NCBI RefSeq assembly: GCF_003575965.1
Contig: NZ_QWJJ01000006.1
Location: 1-64,000, forward strand
Direction of reading: 5' to 3'
Source: Pseudooceanicola sediminis
GTDB lineage: Bacteria; Pseudomonadota; Alphaproteobacteria; Rhodobacterales; Rhodobacteraceae
Length of the DNA stretch: 64,000 bases
Shown here: positions 7,131 through 15,517 of the stretch, in pieces
How the letters are laid out: the number at the start of each line of letters is the position of its first letter
Position numbering within the stretch: the stretch's first letter is position 1
Made by a program: the position numbers and the translations under genes
The notes under the pieces: generated by a model
The model's database searches: none
What the model saw: the letters and a program-made list of their open reading frames with translations, nothing else
Told to the model about the DNA's origin: nothing

Positions 7131-8738
7131 ATGCTGGACACCCCTTCAACCCGCCCCCAACTCCCCGCAGAAATCGCGCGCAGGCGCACTTTCGCGATCA
7201 TCTCGCACCCCGATGCGGGCAAAACCACCCTGACCGAGAAGTTTCTTCTCTATGGTGGCGCCATTCAGATGGCCGGTCAGGTGCGCGCCAAGGGCGAGGC
7301 GCGGCGCACGCGCTCGGACTTCATGCAGATGGAAAAGGATCGCGGGATTTCCGTCTCCGCCTCTGCAATGTCGTTTGATTTCAAGACGTTCAGGTTCAAT
7401 CTTGTCGACACGCCCGGCCACTCGGATTTCTCCGAAGACACCTATCGCACCCTGACCGCAGTCGACGCCGCCGTCATGGTGATCGACGGGGCCAAGGGGG
7501 TCGAAAGCCAGACGCAAAAGCTTTTCGAGGTTTGCCGCCTGCGGGATCTGCCGATTCTGACCTTCTGTAACAAGATGGACCGCGAGAGCCGCGAGACGTT
7601 TGATATCATTGATGAAATTCAGGAAAATCTGGCAATCGACGTGACCCCGGCCTCTTGGCCGATCGGCGTCGGGCGCGACTTTCTGGGTTGCTATGACATG
7701 CTCAATGACCGGCTTGAGCTGATGGACCGCGCCGACCGCAACAAGGTCGGTGAATCCATTGAGATCAAGGGTTTGAACGACCCCAAGCTGGATGAACTGA
7801 TCCCCGCCGACCTGTTGGAAAAGCTGCGGGAGGAGGTCGAGATGGCGCGCGAATTGCTGCCGCCCTTCGATCAGCAAGCACTGCTGGACGGCACGCTGAC
7901 CCCGATCTGGTTCGGCTCTGCCATCAACTCGTTCGGCGTCAAGGAACTGATGGACGGCATCGGCACCTATGGCCCAGAACCGCAGATTCAATCGGCAGAA
8001 CCACGCAAGATTTTGCCAGAAGAAACAAAGGTTTCCGGCTTTGTCTTCAAGGTGCAGGCGAATATGGACCCCAAGCACCGCGACCGCGTGGCCTTCATCC
8101 GCCTTGCCTCAGGCCACTTCAAACGCGGCATGAAACTGACCCATGTGCGGTCGAAAAAACCGATGTCCATCACCAACCCTGTGCTCTTCCTTGCCTCGGA
8201 TCGCGAGCTGGCCGAGGAAGCCTGGGCAGGCGATATCATCGGCATCCCCAACCACGGCCAATTGCGCATCGGGGACACGTTAACCGAAGGCGAAGCAATT
8301 CGTGTTACCGGTATCCCCTCGTTTGCACCGGAATTGCTGCAAAGCGTCCGTTCGACCGACCCGATGAAGGGCAAGCATCTTGAAAAGGCGCTGATGCAAT
8401 TCGCCGAGGAAGGCGCCGCCAAGGTGTTCAAGCCGGCCATCGGGTCCGGCTTCATCGTCGGTGTCGTTGGCGCGCTTCAGTTCGAAGTGCTCGCCAGCCG
8501 GATCGAGCTGGAATATGGCATTCCCGTGCGTTTTGAACCCTCGCAGTTCACTTCGGCCCGCTGGGTCAACGGTGAGCGCCAAGCCATTGATAAGTTTGTG
8601 AATGTGAACAAGCAGCATATCTCCTACGACCATGACGGCGACACGGTTTACCTGACCCGCCTGCAATGGGACATCGATCGTGTCGTGCGGGATTATCCCG
8701 ACATCACGCTGACCGCGACGAAAGAGATGATGGCCTGA
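7131..8738 (+). CDS. prfC: Peptide chain release factor 3
   Basis: 535 residues from the ATG at 7131, matching the family length of about 530. A GTG 48 bp upstream would add 16 residues not expected in RF3. GTPase motifs: G1 SHPDAGKTT (25-33), RGISVS switch, G3 DTPGH (93-97), G4 NKMD (147-150), then the RF3-specific C-terminal domains ending YLTRLQWDIDRVVRDYPDITL. RF3 uses GTP to recycle RF1/RF2 from ribosomes. No Shine-Dalgarno precedes the ATG. A TTGCCC (7096-7101), 16-bp spacer, TATATG (7118-7123) promoter-like pair would place transcription almost at the ATG, i.e. a leaderless mRNA (inference). Confidence 0.95.
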   Translation: MLDTPSTRPQLPAEIARRRTFAIISHPDAGKTTLTEKFLLYGGAIQMAGQVRAKGEARRTRSDFMQMEKDRGISVSASAMSFDFKTFRFNLVDTPGHSDFSEDTYRTLTAVDAAVMVIDGAKGVESQTQKLFEVCRLRDLPILTFCNKMDRESRETFDIIDEIQENLAIDVTPASWPIGVGRDFLGCYDMLNDRLELMDRADRNKVGESIEIKGLNDPKLDELIPADLLEKLREEVEMARELLPPFDQQALLDGTLTPIWFGSAINSFGVKELMDGIGTYGPEPQIQSAEPRKILPEETKVSGFVFKVQANMDPKHRDRVAFIRLASGHFKRGMKLTHVRSKKPMSITNPVLFLASDRELAEEAWAGDIIGIPNHGQLRIGDTLTEGEAIRVTGIPSFAPELLQSVRSTDPMKGKHLEKALMQFAEEGAAKVFKPAIGSGFIVGVVGALQFEVLASRIELEYGIPVRFEPSQFTSARWVNGERQAIDKFVNVNKQHISYDHDGDTVYLTRLQWDIDRVVRDYPDITLTATKEMMA

Positions 8739-8739
8739 C

Positions 8740-8769
8740 GCTTGCGCGGGATCTCCCGCGCGGGCAAGC
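8740..8769 (+). terminator. Hairpin directly after prfC
   Basis: GCTTGCGCGGGA (8740-8751), TC, then TCCCGCGCGGGCAAGC: inner stem GCGCGGGA/TCCCGCGC with an outer GCTT/AAGC pairing across a short bulge. It begins 1 bp after the prfC stop and ends 7 bp before the next ATG. There is no T tract, so it may end prfC transcription or structure the next start site. Confidence 0.5.
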
Positions 8770-8776
8770 TCCCGTC

Positions 8777-10531
8777 ATGGACAGGTCATCGACATACGGC
8801 GGTTTCGACCGGGTTCTTGCCCAGATGGAGGGCCGCCGTGACCCCTTGACCTTCGCCCCCGGCGAGGCGCTGCCCGACCTGCACATCGACCTTGCACCGC
8901 TCCGGCAGCGCAGGGTCGGCGAAGGCCCGGACACACACCAGAAATCGGCCTCAACATACTCCTATAAATACCTGGAATTGAAAGAAGAGTTCTTGGGGCA
9001 GCCCGAACTCCTCTGGCTGCATGGACTGCTTGTCGCGGCCCTGCGACGCCGCGCCCAGCCCGCCCAGGCCGCCCCGCTGTTCCTGCGCATCTGGCGGGAA
9101 GAGGCCCCGTTTTTGCTGACGCACCTCGGCCCCCGTTGGCTGGTGTCCGCGGCGACAACCTTTGCCGACCACGGCACAACCGAGGCGCAGAGGCGTGTCG
9201 GTCACAGCCTGGCGGTTCTCTTCGCCACCATGAAGCTGTACGAGACCGAGCGCCTGCATGTTCCCGCCAGCCCGAAGCAACCCTTTGACGGACCTCGCAA
9301 ATCCGGGCCCCTCGCCTTGGATATGGACGCCTATGCCATCGTCAACGGCGGCCTTGACGTCAACATGCTGGGACGCCTCTGGCAAGATGCCGGGGGGGAT
9401 GACACGATCCGCCCGCTGGCGCGTCATCTTCTGGGCCTCCTCGACACTGACGACCGCACTGTCTTTCGCCGTTTGCGCCTGATGAGAGAGGCGCGCGAAA
9501 ACCGTCAGGAAAAGGTTGGGGAGCTGTTCTCCTTTGCTCCGCTGCACGACAAATCCAACGTGGCGCCCGCCCCTGCACAGCTGGCCAGTCTCACAGCCGG
9601 ACCGCTGCGTTGGGGGGTCGTCTCCACCGTGCAGGCGCCATTGCCGCAGATCGCGCGCTTCGCCGCCTATCACCTGTCCGAAGGCGCCGCCCGCATTCAG
9701 CTTTACCTGGATACGCCAGACGCCGAAACGGCCGCATTTTTCAGCGGCGACAGTCGCGTCAGGGTCATTCAATGCACTCAGGCCTACTGGGATCGGCACC
9801 GCGCAGGGCGCCCCGAGACGCACCAGGGGCGGCAGATGCGCAACGCGACACATGCCTACCGCCGCAGCGATCTCGACTGGCTGGCGCATCTTGACGTGGA
9901 CGAGGTGCTGATGCCACCGATCCCGATGTCGGATCTGCTGGTCCAGGTGCCTGCCGATACCGCCGTCGTCCATGTGCGTCCGGCCGAAATGCTGGCTGGC
10001 GGCACGCAGGACAGTGCCGCGTTCAAGTTGACCCCACGCTTTGCGGGCACGGACAAGGCTGCGCTGCAACAGATCTATCCCACCTTCGGCGCGCACCTGC
10101 GGGGCGGGTACATCAGCCATCTGGAAGGCAAGGCCGTCGTGCGCGTCGGAATCCCTGAATGTCGCCTTGGCATTCATGCACTTCTGTACAGGGGCGAACC
10201 CGCTGCCAATCGCGCCGAACTGCGAAACGGCTGGGTCGGACATGCCCATGTCCGCGACTGGCAGGATTTCCGCGATCGCCTTGATTTTCGGATGAAAAAA
10301 GGCTCCTACCAACGGCGCGGCACGACATTCGGACTGTACGACGTGCTTGAATTCCTCAAGGAAAACGAAGGTGAGGATGGCCTGAGGCAGTTCTACGACG
10401 AGGTCTGCGCCGATACGCCCGCCCTGCGTCAGGCCCTGGACGACCACCAGATGCTGCTCACCCGCCACCTCGACCTCGATGAACGGTGCCGCCAGGTTTT
10501 CGGGCGCGTGCCACCGGTCACTGGCACATGA
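8777..10531 (+). CDS. Two-domain glycosyltransferase family 2-like protein
   Basis: 584 residues from the ATG at 8777 (the frame is open further upstream inside prfC, but that part is out of frame with any family). Residues 1-278 form an unrecognised N-terminal domain. From ~279 (LRWGVVSTVQAPLPQIARFAAYHL) it is a glycosyltransferase of the Glyco_tranf_2_4 type with the metal-binding HLDVDE (371-376). Sugar and acceptor are unknown; surface polysaccharide or protein glycosylation is plausible. No good Shine-Dalgarno is visible and the start sits behind a hairpin. The last 4 bases overlap the next gene (ATGA). Confidence 0.78.
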   Translation: MDRSSTYGGFDRVLAQMEGRRDPLTFAPGEALPDLHIDLAPLRQRRVGEGPDTHQKSASTYSYKYLELKEEFLGQPELLWLHGLLVAALRRRAQPAQAAPLFLRIWREEAPFLLTHLGPRWLVSAATTFADHGTTEAQRRVGHSLAVLFATMKLYETERLHVPASPKQPFDGPRKSGPLALDMDAYAIVNGGLDVNMLGRLWQDAGGDDTIRPLARHLLGLLDTDDRTVFRRLRLMREARENRQEKVGELFSFAPLHDKSNVAPAPAQLASLTAGPLRWGVVSTVQAPLPQIARFAAYHLSEGAARIQLYLDTPDAETAAFFSGDSRVRVIQCTQAYWDRHRAGRPETHQGRQMRNATHAYRRSDLDWLAHLDVDEVLMPPIPMSDLLVQVPADTAVVHVRPAEMLAGGTQDSAAFKLTPRFAGTDKAALQQIYPTFGAHLRGGYISHLEGKAVVRVGIPECRLGIHALLYRGEPAANRAELRNGWVGHAHVRDWQDFRDRLDFRMKKGSYQRRGTTFGLYDVLEFLKENEGEDGLRQFYDEVCADTPALRQALDDHQMLLTRHLDLDERCRQVFGRVPPVTGT

Positions 10532-11487
10532 ACAGCCCGGCCTGGGGCATCGTCTCGACCATCAGGGCGCCGGCCCGGGACGTGCTGAATTTTGCCGCCT
10601 GGCACCTCGATCTGGGCGCGACCCGGCTGATGCTGCATTTCGACGACCCCGACGCCCCGGTCCCGGAGGCTTTGCGCAACCACCCCCAAATCGACGTCGT
10701 GGTCGCCGACCAGGCCTACTGGCAGCGCATTGGTCGGCGGCGTCCGACCCGTCATCAGCCCCGCCAGACCCTAAATGCCACCCGCGCCTATGCGGCCAAC
10801 ACAGCTTGCGACTGGCTGGCGCATATCGATGTCGATGAATTTTTGCTCTGCGACGGTCCGGTTGCGGGGCACCTGGCCCGCCTTGCACCCGAATGCCAAA
10901 CCGCACGCCTTCGCCCGATCGAAGCGCTGGCCGCAGATGCTCTGCCGACCGAACCACCCGACACCCGAGTCAATTTCAAGGCATTCACCCTGCAAACGCC
11001 ATTGCGACACAGGCAGACCGCGCGGATATTTCCCACCTATGGTGGATGGCTGAATGGCGGGATGCTCAGCCATGCGGCGGGAAAGCTCTTTGTCCGCAAA
11101 GGCTTGCCCGAGGCCGAATTTCGCATCCACAACGTTCTGTCGCGGGGAGAGCAAAATCCCGGCCAGGTGGAACTGAGCGATATTTCCCTGGCGCATTTTC
11201 ACGCGGGACCGTGGGAGGACTGGCTGAAACACTACCGCTTTCGGCTGGAAAGCGGGGCCTATCGCGCCGGCCTACGCCCCGCCCAGGGCGCGACAGCCCC
11301 CCTGCATGATCTGCTGCGCGACCTCGAAAACCGGCGCGGCCTGGCGGGCCTGCGCCACTTTCACCAAGAGGTCTGCTGCGACACGCCCGACCTGCGCGCG
11401 CGCCTCGGGGCCGAGGGCCTGTTGCGCACTGCCGAGTTCGACTTTGCCACCCTGCGCCGCCGACACTTTGCAGATGCCACCACCTGA
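10528..11487 (+). CDS. Glycosyltransferase family 2-like protein
   Basis: 319 residues from the ATG at 10528, which overlaps the upstream stop as ATGA; an upstream ATG at 10486 would overlap far more. It opens directly with the catalytic domain (WGIVSTIRAPARDVLNFAAW) and has HIDVDE (99-104). The catalytic part is clearly paralogous to the C-terminal domain of the preceding gene: shared VSTxxAP, AYW, RQTLNATRAY/RQMRNATHAY, IFPTYG/IYPTFG, GYISH/GMLSH, and QEVCCDTP/DEVCADTP. The pair probably arose by duplication with loss or gain of the N-terminal domain and is translationally coupled. Confidence 0.8.
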   Translation: MNSPAWGIVSTIRAPARDVLNFAAWHLDLGATRLMLHFDDPDAPVPEALRNHPQIDVVVADQAYWQRIGRRRPTRHQPRQTLNATRAYAANTACDWLAHIDVDEFLLCDGPVAGHLARLAPECQTARLRPIEALAADALPTEPPDTRVNFKAFTLQTPLRHRQTARIFPTYGGWLNGGMLSHAAGKLFVRKGLPEAEFRIHNVLSRGEQNPGQVELSDISLAHFHAGPWEDWLKHYRFRLESGAYRAGLRPAQGATAPLHDLLRDLENRRGLAGLRHFHQEVCCDTPDLRARLGAEGLLRTAEFDFATLRRRHFADATT

Positions 11488-11542
11488 AAAGCGCAGTGAA
11501 AGGCCGCTGCCGTTAACACCCGGTTGCAAAGGCCCGTCGCGA

Positions 11543-11571
11543 TTGACGTTTTGCCATTTATGCTGTATTTC
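11543..11571 (+). promoter_or_regulatory. Candidate sigma-70 promoter for the DEAD-box helicase
   Basis: TTGACG (11543-11548), 17-bp spacer, TATTTC (11566-11571). Transcription would start near 11578, leaving a ~98-base leader before the ATG at 11676 that includes the hairpin at 11606-11624. Confidence 0.5.
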
Positions 11572-11605
11572 GCGGGCACCATGGGGCGCGGCCGATCTGC
11601 GCTCC

Positions 11606-11633
11606 GGGGGCCATGAAGGCCCCCTATCTTTTC
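11606..11633 (+). terminator. Terminator-like hairpin in the helicase leader
   Basis: GGGGGCC (11606-11612), loop ATGAA, GGCCCCC (11618-11624), then TATCTTTTC. A perfect 7-bp G/C stem with a T-rich tail is an intrinsic terminator. It may end the glycosyltransferase transcript; because the candidate promoter at 11543 lies before it, it could also act as an attenuator. Confidence 0.6.
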
Positions 11634-11675
11634 AGACGCTACGGGCCGAGATGTGTCCGTAAACACCGGATACAT

Positions 11676-13382
11676 ATGACCAAGTTTTCTGATCTGAACC
11701 TGGACCCCAAGGTCCTGAAAGCCATTGAAGAAGCCGGCTACGAGACGCCGACGCCCATCCAGGCGGGTGCGATTCCCCATGCGCTGGCTGGCAAGGACGT
11801 GCTGGGCATCGCCCAGACCGGCACCGGCAAGACGGCCAGCTTCGTGCTGCCCATGATCACGCTGCTGGCCAAGGGCCGCGCACGGGCCCGTATGCCGCGC
11901 AGCCTTGTGCTCTGCCCGACCCGCGAACTTGCCGCCCAGGTCGCCGAGAATTTCGACACCTATACCAAACACTTGAAACTGACCAAGGCGCTGCTGATCG
12001 GCGGCGTCAGCTTCAAGGAACAGGAACAGCTGATCGACCGCGGCGTCGACGTGCTGATCTGCACCCCCGGCCGTCTGCTGGACCATTTCGAGCGCGGCAA
12101 GCTGCTGCTGACCGGCGTTCAGATCATGGTCGTGGACGAGGCTGACCGGATGCTCGACATGGGCTTCATCCCCGATATCGAACGCATCTTCAGCCTGACC
12201 CCCTTCACCCGCCAGACGCTGTTCTTCTCTGCCACCATGGCCCCTGAGATCGAGCGCATCACCAATACCTTCCTCTCCGCGCCCGAGCGGATCGAGGTTG
12301 CGCGCCAGGCCACGACCGGCGCCAATATCGAACAGGGTGTGGTGATGTTCAAAGCGACGCGCAAGGATCGCGAAGCAACGGAAAAACGCCGTGTTCTGCG
12401 TGAATTGATCGACCAGGAAGGCGACAGCCTGACCAACGCCATCATCTTCTTCAACCGCAAGACCGATGTGGATACGACCGCCAAGAGCCTGCGCAAGTAC
12501 GGCTATGATGCTGCGCCGATCCACGGAGATCTGGATCAGTCGACGCGCACCAAGACATTGGACGGCTTTCGCGAAGGCAGCCTCAAGATCCTGTGCGCGT
12601 CAGATGTGGCCGCGCGCGGTCTCGACGTGCCCTCCGTCAGCCACGTCTTCAACTTTGACGTGCCGAGCCATGCCGAAGATTACGTGCACCGTATTGGCCG
12701 CACCGGCCGCGCCGGTCGCAAGGGCAAGGCGGTCATGATCTGCGTGCCGAAAGACGAACGCAATCTGGCCGACATCGAAAAGCTGGTCGAAAGTGAAATT
12801 CCGCGCATCGACGTTCCGGGACGCGCCGCCCCTGCCAAGCAGGACAGCGACCAAGCCCCGGTGGCAGACGCCGCGGTGCAGACGGACGTCTCCGCCGACG
12901 CCACGCCCGAGGCAAAGCCGGCGCGTCCCACCCGTACCCGCACCCGGAGCCGCAGCAAACCAGCCGCGGACAAGGTCGTGGACAAGGGCCCCGACGATGC
13001 CGTCGCAGCCGAGGCCCAGCCGGAAACAGCTCCGGAGCAGACGGCCAAGCCCAAGCCGACGCAGCGTCGCGCCTCGCGGAAGAAACCCGCAGAAGCAAAG
13101 GCCGACGCAAACGTCCCCGAGGCCGCGCCGCAGCCCGACGCACCAGCCGAGGCAAAGCAGACAGAAGCGAAGCCCGCCGAAGCAAATGCCCAGGCCGCGA
13201 AATCCAACGATTCTCGTGGCAATGACAGCCGCTCCGCCGACAACAACAATGACCGGTCGCGGAACAACAATTCGCGTGGCAAGTCGCGCGGTGGATCGGG
13301 CGGTGACAACCGCGTTGTCGGCATGGGCGATCACATGCCCAGCTTCATCGCCCTGTCGTTCGAGGAACGTCGCGCAGGCTGA
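11676..13382 (+). CDS. DEAD-box ATP-dependent RNA helicase (RhlE-like) with disordered tail
   Basis: 568 residues from the ATG at 11676 (MTKFSDLNLD); a longer ATG at 11613 lies in a hairpin loop and adds unrelated residues. Motifs: Q motif TPIQ (27-30), I AQTGTGKT (46-53), II DEAD (154-157), III SAT (185-187), VI HRIGRTGRAGR (338-348). After residue ~390 comes a low-complexity tail rich in Ala, Pro, Glu and Lys, ending in an Asn/Arg/Gly/Ser stretch with SRG and RGG-like units that probably binds RNA. Likely role: RNA unwinding in ribosome assembly or mRNA decay, often cold-inducible in the family. RNase J is encoded nearby on the other strand. Confidence 0.92.
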   Translation: MTKFSDLNLDPKVLKAIEEAGYETPTPIQAGAIPHALAGKDVLGIAQTGTGKTASFVLPMITLLAKGRARARMPRSLVLCPTRELAAQVAENFDTYTKHLKLTKALLIGGVSFKEQEQLIDRGVDVLICTPGRLLDHFERGKLLLTGVQIMVVDEADRMLDMGFIPDIERIFSLTPFTRQTLFFSATMAPEIERITNTFLSAPERIEVARQATTGANIEQGVVMFKATRKDREATEKRRVLRELIDQEGDSLTNAIIFFNRKTDVDTTAKSLRKYGYDAAPIHGDLDQSTRTKTLDGFREGSLKILCASDVAARGLDVPSVSHVFNFDVPSHAEDYVHRIGRTGRAGRKGKAVMICVPKDERNLADIEKLVESEIPRIDVPGRAAPAKQDSDQAPVADAAVQTDVSADATPEAKPARPTRTRTRSRSKPAADKVVDKGPDDAVAAEAQPETAPEQTAKPKPTQRRASRKKPAEAKADANVPEAAPQPDAPAEAKQTEAKPAEANAQAAKSNDSRGNDSRSADNNNDRSRNNNSRGKSRGGSGGDNRVVGMGDHMPSFIALSFEERRAG

Positions 13383-13411
13383 TCTGCGCAGACACTCCCC
13401 CCCTCTGTCAT

Positions 13412-13447
13412 GCCGGAAAGTCGCGCGAATTGGCGCAATTTTCCGGC
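13412..13447. terminator. Hairpin after the helicase gene
   Basis: GCCGGAAA (13412-13419) pairs with TTTCCGGC (13440-13447), with an inner GCGC/GCGC pairing in the loop. It lies 30 bp after the helicase stop and 68 bp before the PilZ gene. There is no clear T tract downstream. Confidence 0.45.
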
Positions 13448-13514
13448 CTGAACTTCAAGTCCCGGTAAGATTGCACCCCTAGCCTCCCCCGATATTGAAT
13501 CATGGGGTGTCGGT

Positions 13515-13904
13515 ATGTCGTTCGATCTGAAAATAAGCGCAGAAATCGGTCGCAGACGGTTTTCGCGCTACGCCTTCCAACACGATTGCAAATTGATCAT
13601 GGACGACCTGTCGCTGACAGGCCGTCTCTTTGACATATCGCTTGGGGGGGCTGGTCTGTCGCTGCCGATGGTCGCGTCAAGCTACGGCAAGCTGAATGAG
13701 CTGAAATTCAGGATCGAGGATGTCTGCAATTTCAACGCAGTGGTGCGCTGGAAGGTCGACAAGAAGATCGGCTTGCAATTCGATCCTGTCGCGCACCGCT
13801 CGACGGCGCTGCGCGACTTGTTGGAGTCTCTGTCGATGCGGGATCAGGCGGAAAGCCGAGAGATCACCACAGTCACTTCGGGCTTCTTGCCAATCTCGTC
13901 CTGA
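13515..13904 (+). CDS. PilZ domain protein (c-di-GMP binding candidate)
   Basis: 129 residues, essentially a single PilZ domain: RRRFSRY (13-19, the RxxxR part), DISLGGAGL (40-48, D/NxSxxG motif) and VDKKIGLQF near residue 90. Such proteins bind cyclic di-GMP and act as adaptors; the target cannot be told from context. The last 61 bp overlap the 3' end of the convergent rnj gene, an unusual arrangement, so the last ~20 residues are encoded antisense to the RNase J C-terminus. Confidence 0.85.
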   Translation: MSFDLKISAEIGRRRFSRYAFQHDCKLIMDDLSLTGRLFDISLGGAGLSLPMVASSYGKLNELKFRIEDVCNFNAVVRWKVDKKIGLQFDPVAHRSTALRDLLESLSMRDQAESREITTVTSGFLPISS

Positions 13905-15517
13905 GAGGTGTTGCGCACAACCCGGCGCAGCGCCTCTTCCAGCTTGGTATCGTTCATCAGGGTCTTGGCATCCGCCCGCCCGATGAACTGGCTCAGATCC
14001 TGTTCCAGAACATCCGTCAGCGGTGCGCTGGAGCGGCCAGTCTCGGGCAACCCCATCAGATCGCACCAAGGCTCGCCAAGGGGCTCGTCTTGTTCATCCA
14101 GCACGAAGGTAACGGTCACATGGCCATTCAGCGCCATGCGGATACGATCGCGCACGATCCCGTCCATTGCCCCGATTTGCACCGATCCATCCAGATACGT
14201 GCGGCCACTTTCGATGTATTCCGCAACCTTGGGCTGGTTGCCCGACAGGTCGAGCATCATGCCGTTGACACAAACGACTGCCGCGCGCCCCTTTGCCAGG
14301 GTCATCTTGGCGTGCTCGCGCAGGTGACGGTGTTCGCCGTGCATCGGGATAACCATCTGCGGATTAACGACGTCCTGCATCTTTTCCAGGTCGGGCCGAT
14401 TGGCATGTCCTGACACGTGATACCGGCCGTTGCTGTCGTCGATCACGTCGACGCCCTGTTCGGAAAAGGCGTTCATGATCGCAATCACGCCTTTTTCGTT
14501 GCCCGGAATGGTCTTGGACGAGAACAGGAACGTGTCTCCCTCCTGCATCTGCATCCCGTGGAATTTGCCGCGCGCCAGTTGGGCCGAGGCAGCGCGGCGC
14601 TCGCCCTGGCTTCCGGTTACGATCAGCATCAGGTTTTCACGCGGGATTTCGCGCGCTTCCTCGGTGCTCACCACCTTGGGAAACCGCTCCAGCACGCCGG
14701 TTTCAAGCGATGCTTCCACCATCCGGCGCATTGCGCGCCCCATCAGGCAGATCGACCGCCCTGCGCGCTCGCCCGCTTCGGCCAGCGTGCGCACGCGTGC
14801 CACGTTGCTGGCAAAGGTCGTGGCGACCAACATGCCGCTGGCTTCGGCGATAAGGGTCTGCACCTCGGGGCCGACTTCGGATTCCGAACGGCCCGGGTTG
14901 GGCGAAAAGATGTTGGTGGAATCGCAGATCAACGCCTTGACGCCCGGCTTGGACACATCGCGCCACAGCTCTTCGTCAAACGCCTCGCCGACCAGCGGAT
15001 TGAGGTCCAGCTTGAAATCACCCGTGTGGATGACACGGCCCTGCGGCGTGTCGATGACCAACGCGCTGCTTTCCGGGATGGAGTGCGAGATCGGCAGGAA
15101 ACCGATGTTGAAGGGGCCTGCCTTGACCGTCGCGGGCCAGGGGCTCGCCGTTGTGACTGCGTGATCACCGATGCCATATTCCGCCAGCTTGCCGCGGGCG
15201 ATATTGGCGGTAAAGGCGCGCGTATGGATCACCGGCGCGCCGAGGCGATGGTACAGGTGCCCGATGGCACCAACGTGGTCCTCGTGGGCGTGCGTGATGA
15301 ACACCGCCTCCAGGCGTTTCTTGTTTTTCACCAACCAGGAAATGTCGGCAAAGATCAGATCGACGCCTGGCGTGGTCTCCATATCCGGAAAGGCGACACC
15401 GATGTCGACCAGGATCAGCCGTTCCTTGCCGGCTGGCCCATAGCCATAGACATAGGCGTTCATGCCAATTTCCCCAGCACCGCCGAGGGGGAGATAGATC
15501 AGCCGGTCGTTGCTCAT
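13844..15517 (-). CDS. rnj: Ribonuclease J
   Basis: 557 residues, the usual size for RNase J. Metallo-beta-lactamase core with HAHEDH (76-81), the beta-CASP region (TGSQGERRAASAQLARG) and a later MHGEHRHLREH, followed by the C-terminal domain. RNase J is a dual 5' exo- and endonuclease acting in mRNA turnover and rRNA maturation, and is common in alphaproteobacteria beside RNase E. The start overlaps the end of coaX by 4 bp (ATGA), so it is probably the last gene of the long minus-strand run from nuo. The 3' end overlaps the PilZ gene. Confidence 0.95.
   Translation of the reverse strand: MSNDRLIYLPLGGAGEIGMNAYVYGYGPAGKERLILVDIGVAFPDMETTPGVDLIFADISWLVKNKKRLEAVFITHAHEDHVGAIGHLYHRLGAPVIHTRAFTANIARGKLAEYGIGDHAVTTASPWPATVKAGPFNIGFLPISHSIPESSALVIDTPQGRVIHTGDFKLDLNPLVGEAFDEELWRDVSKPGVKALICDSTNIFSPNPGRSESEVGPEVQTLIAEASGMLVATTFASNVARVRTLAEAGERAGRSICLMGRAMRRMVEASLETGVLERFPKVVSTEEAREIPRENLMLIVTGSQGERRAASAQLARGKFHGMQMQEGDTFLFSSKTIPGNEKGVIAIMNAFSEQGVDVIDDSNGRYHVSGHANRPDLEKMQDVVNPQMVIPMHGEHRHLREHAKMTLAKGRAAVVCVNGMMLDLSGNQPKVAEYIESGRTYLDGSVQIGAMDGIVRDRIRMALNGHVTVTFVLDEQDEPLGEPWCDLMGLPETGRSSAPLTDVLEQDLSQFIGRADAKTLMNDTKLEEALRRVVRNTSQDEIGKKPEVTVVISRLSA

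Noticed and set aside
6838-7233. Frame encoding HRPTSHRPTSHRR
   Set aside because: It is the translated 15-bp tandem array and runs into the prfC start in another frame.
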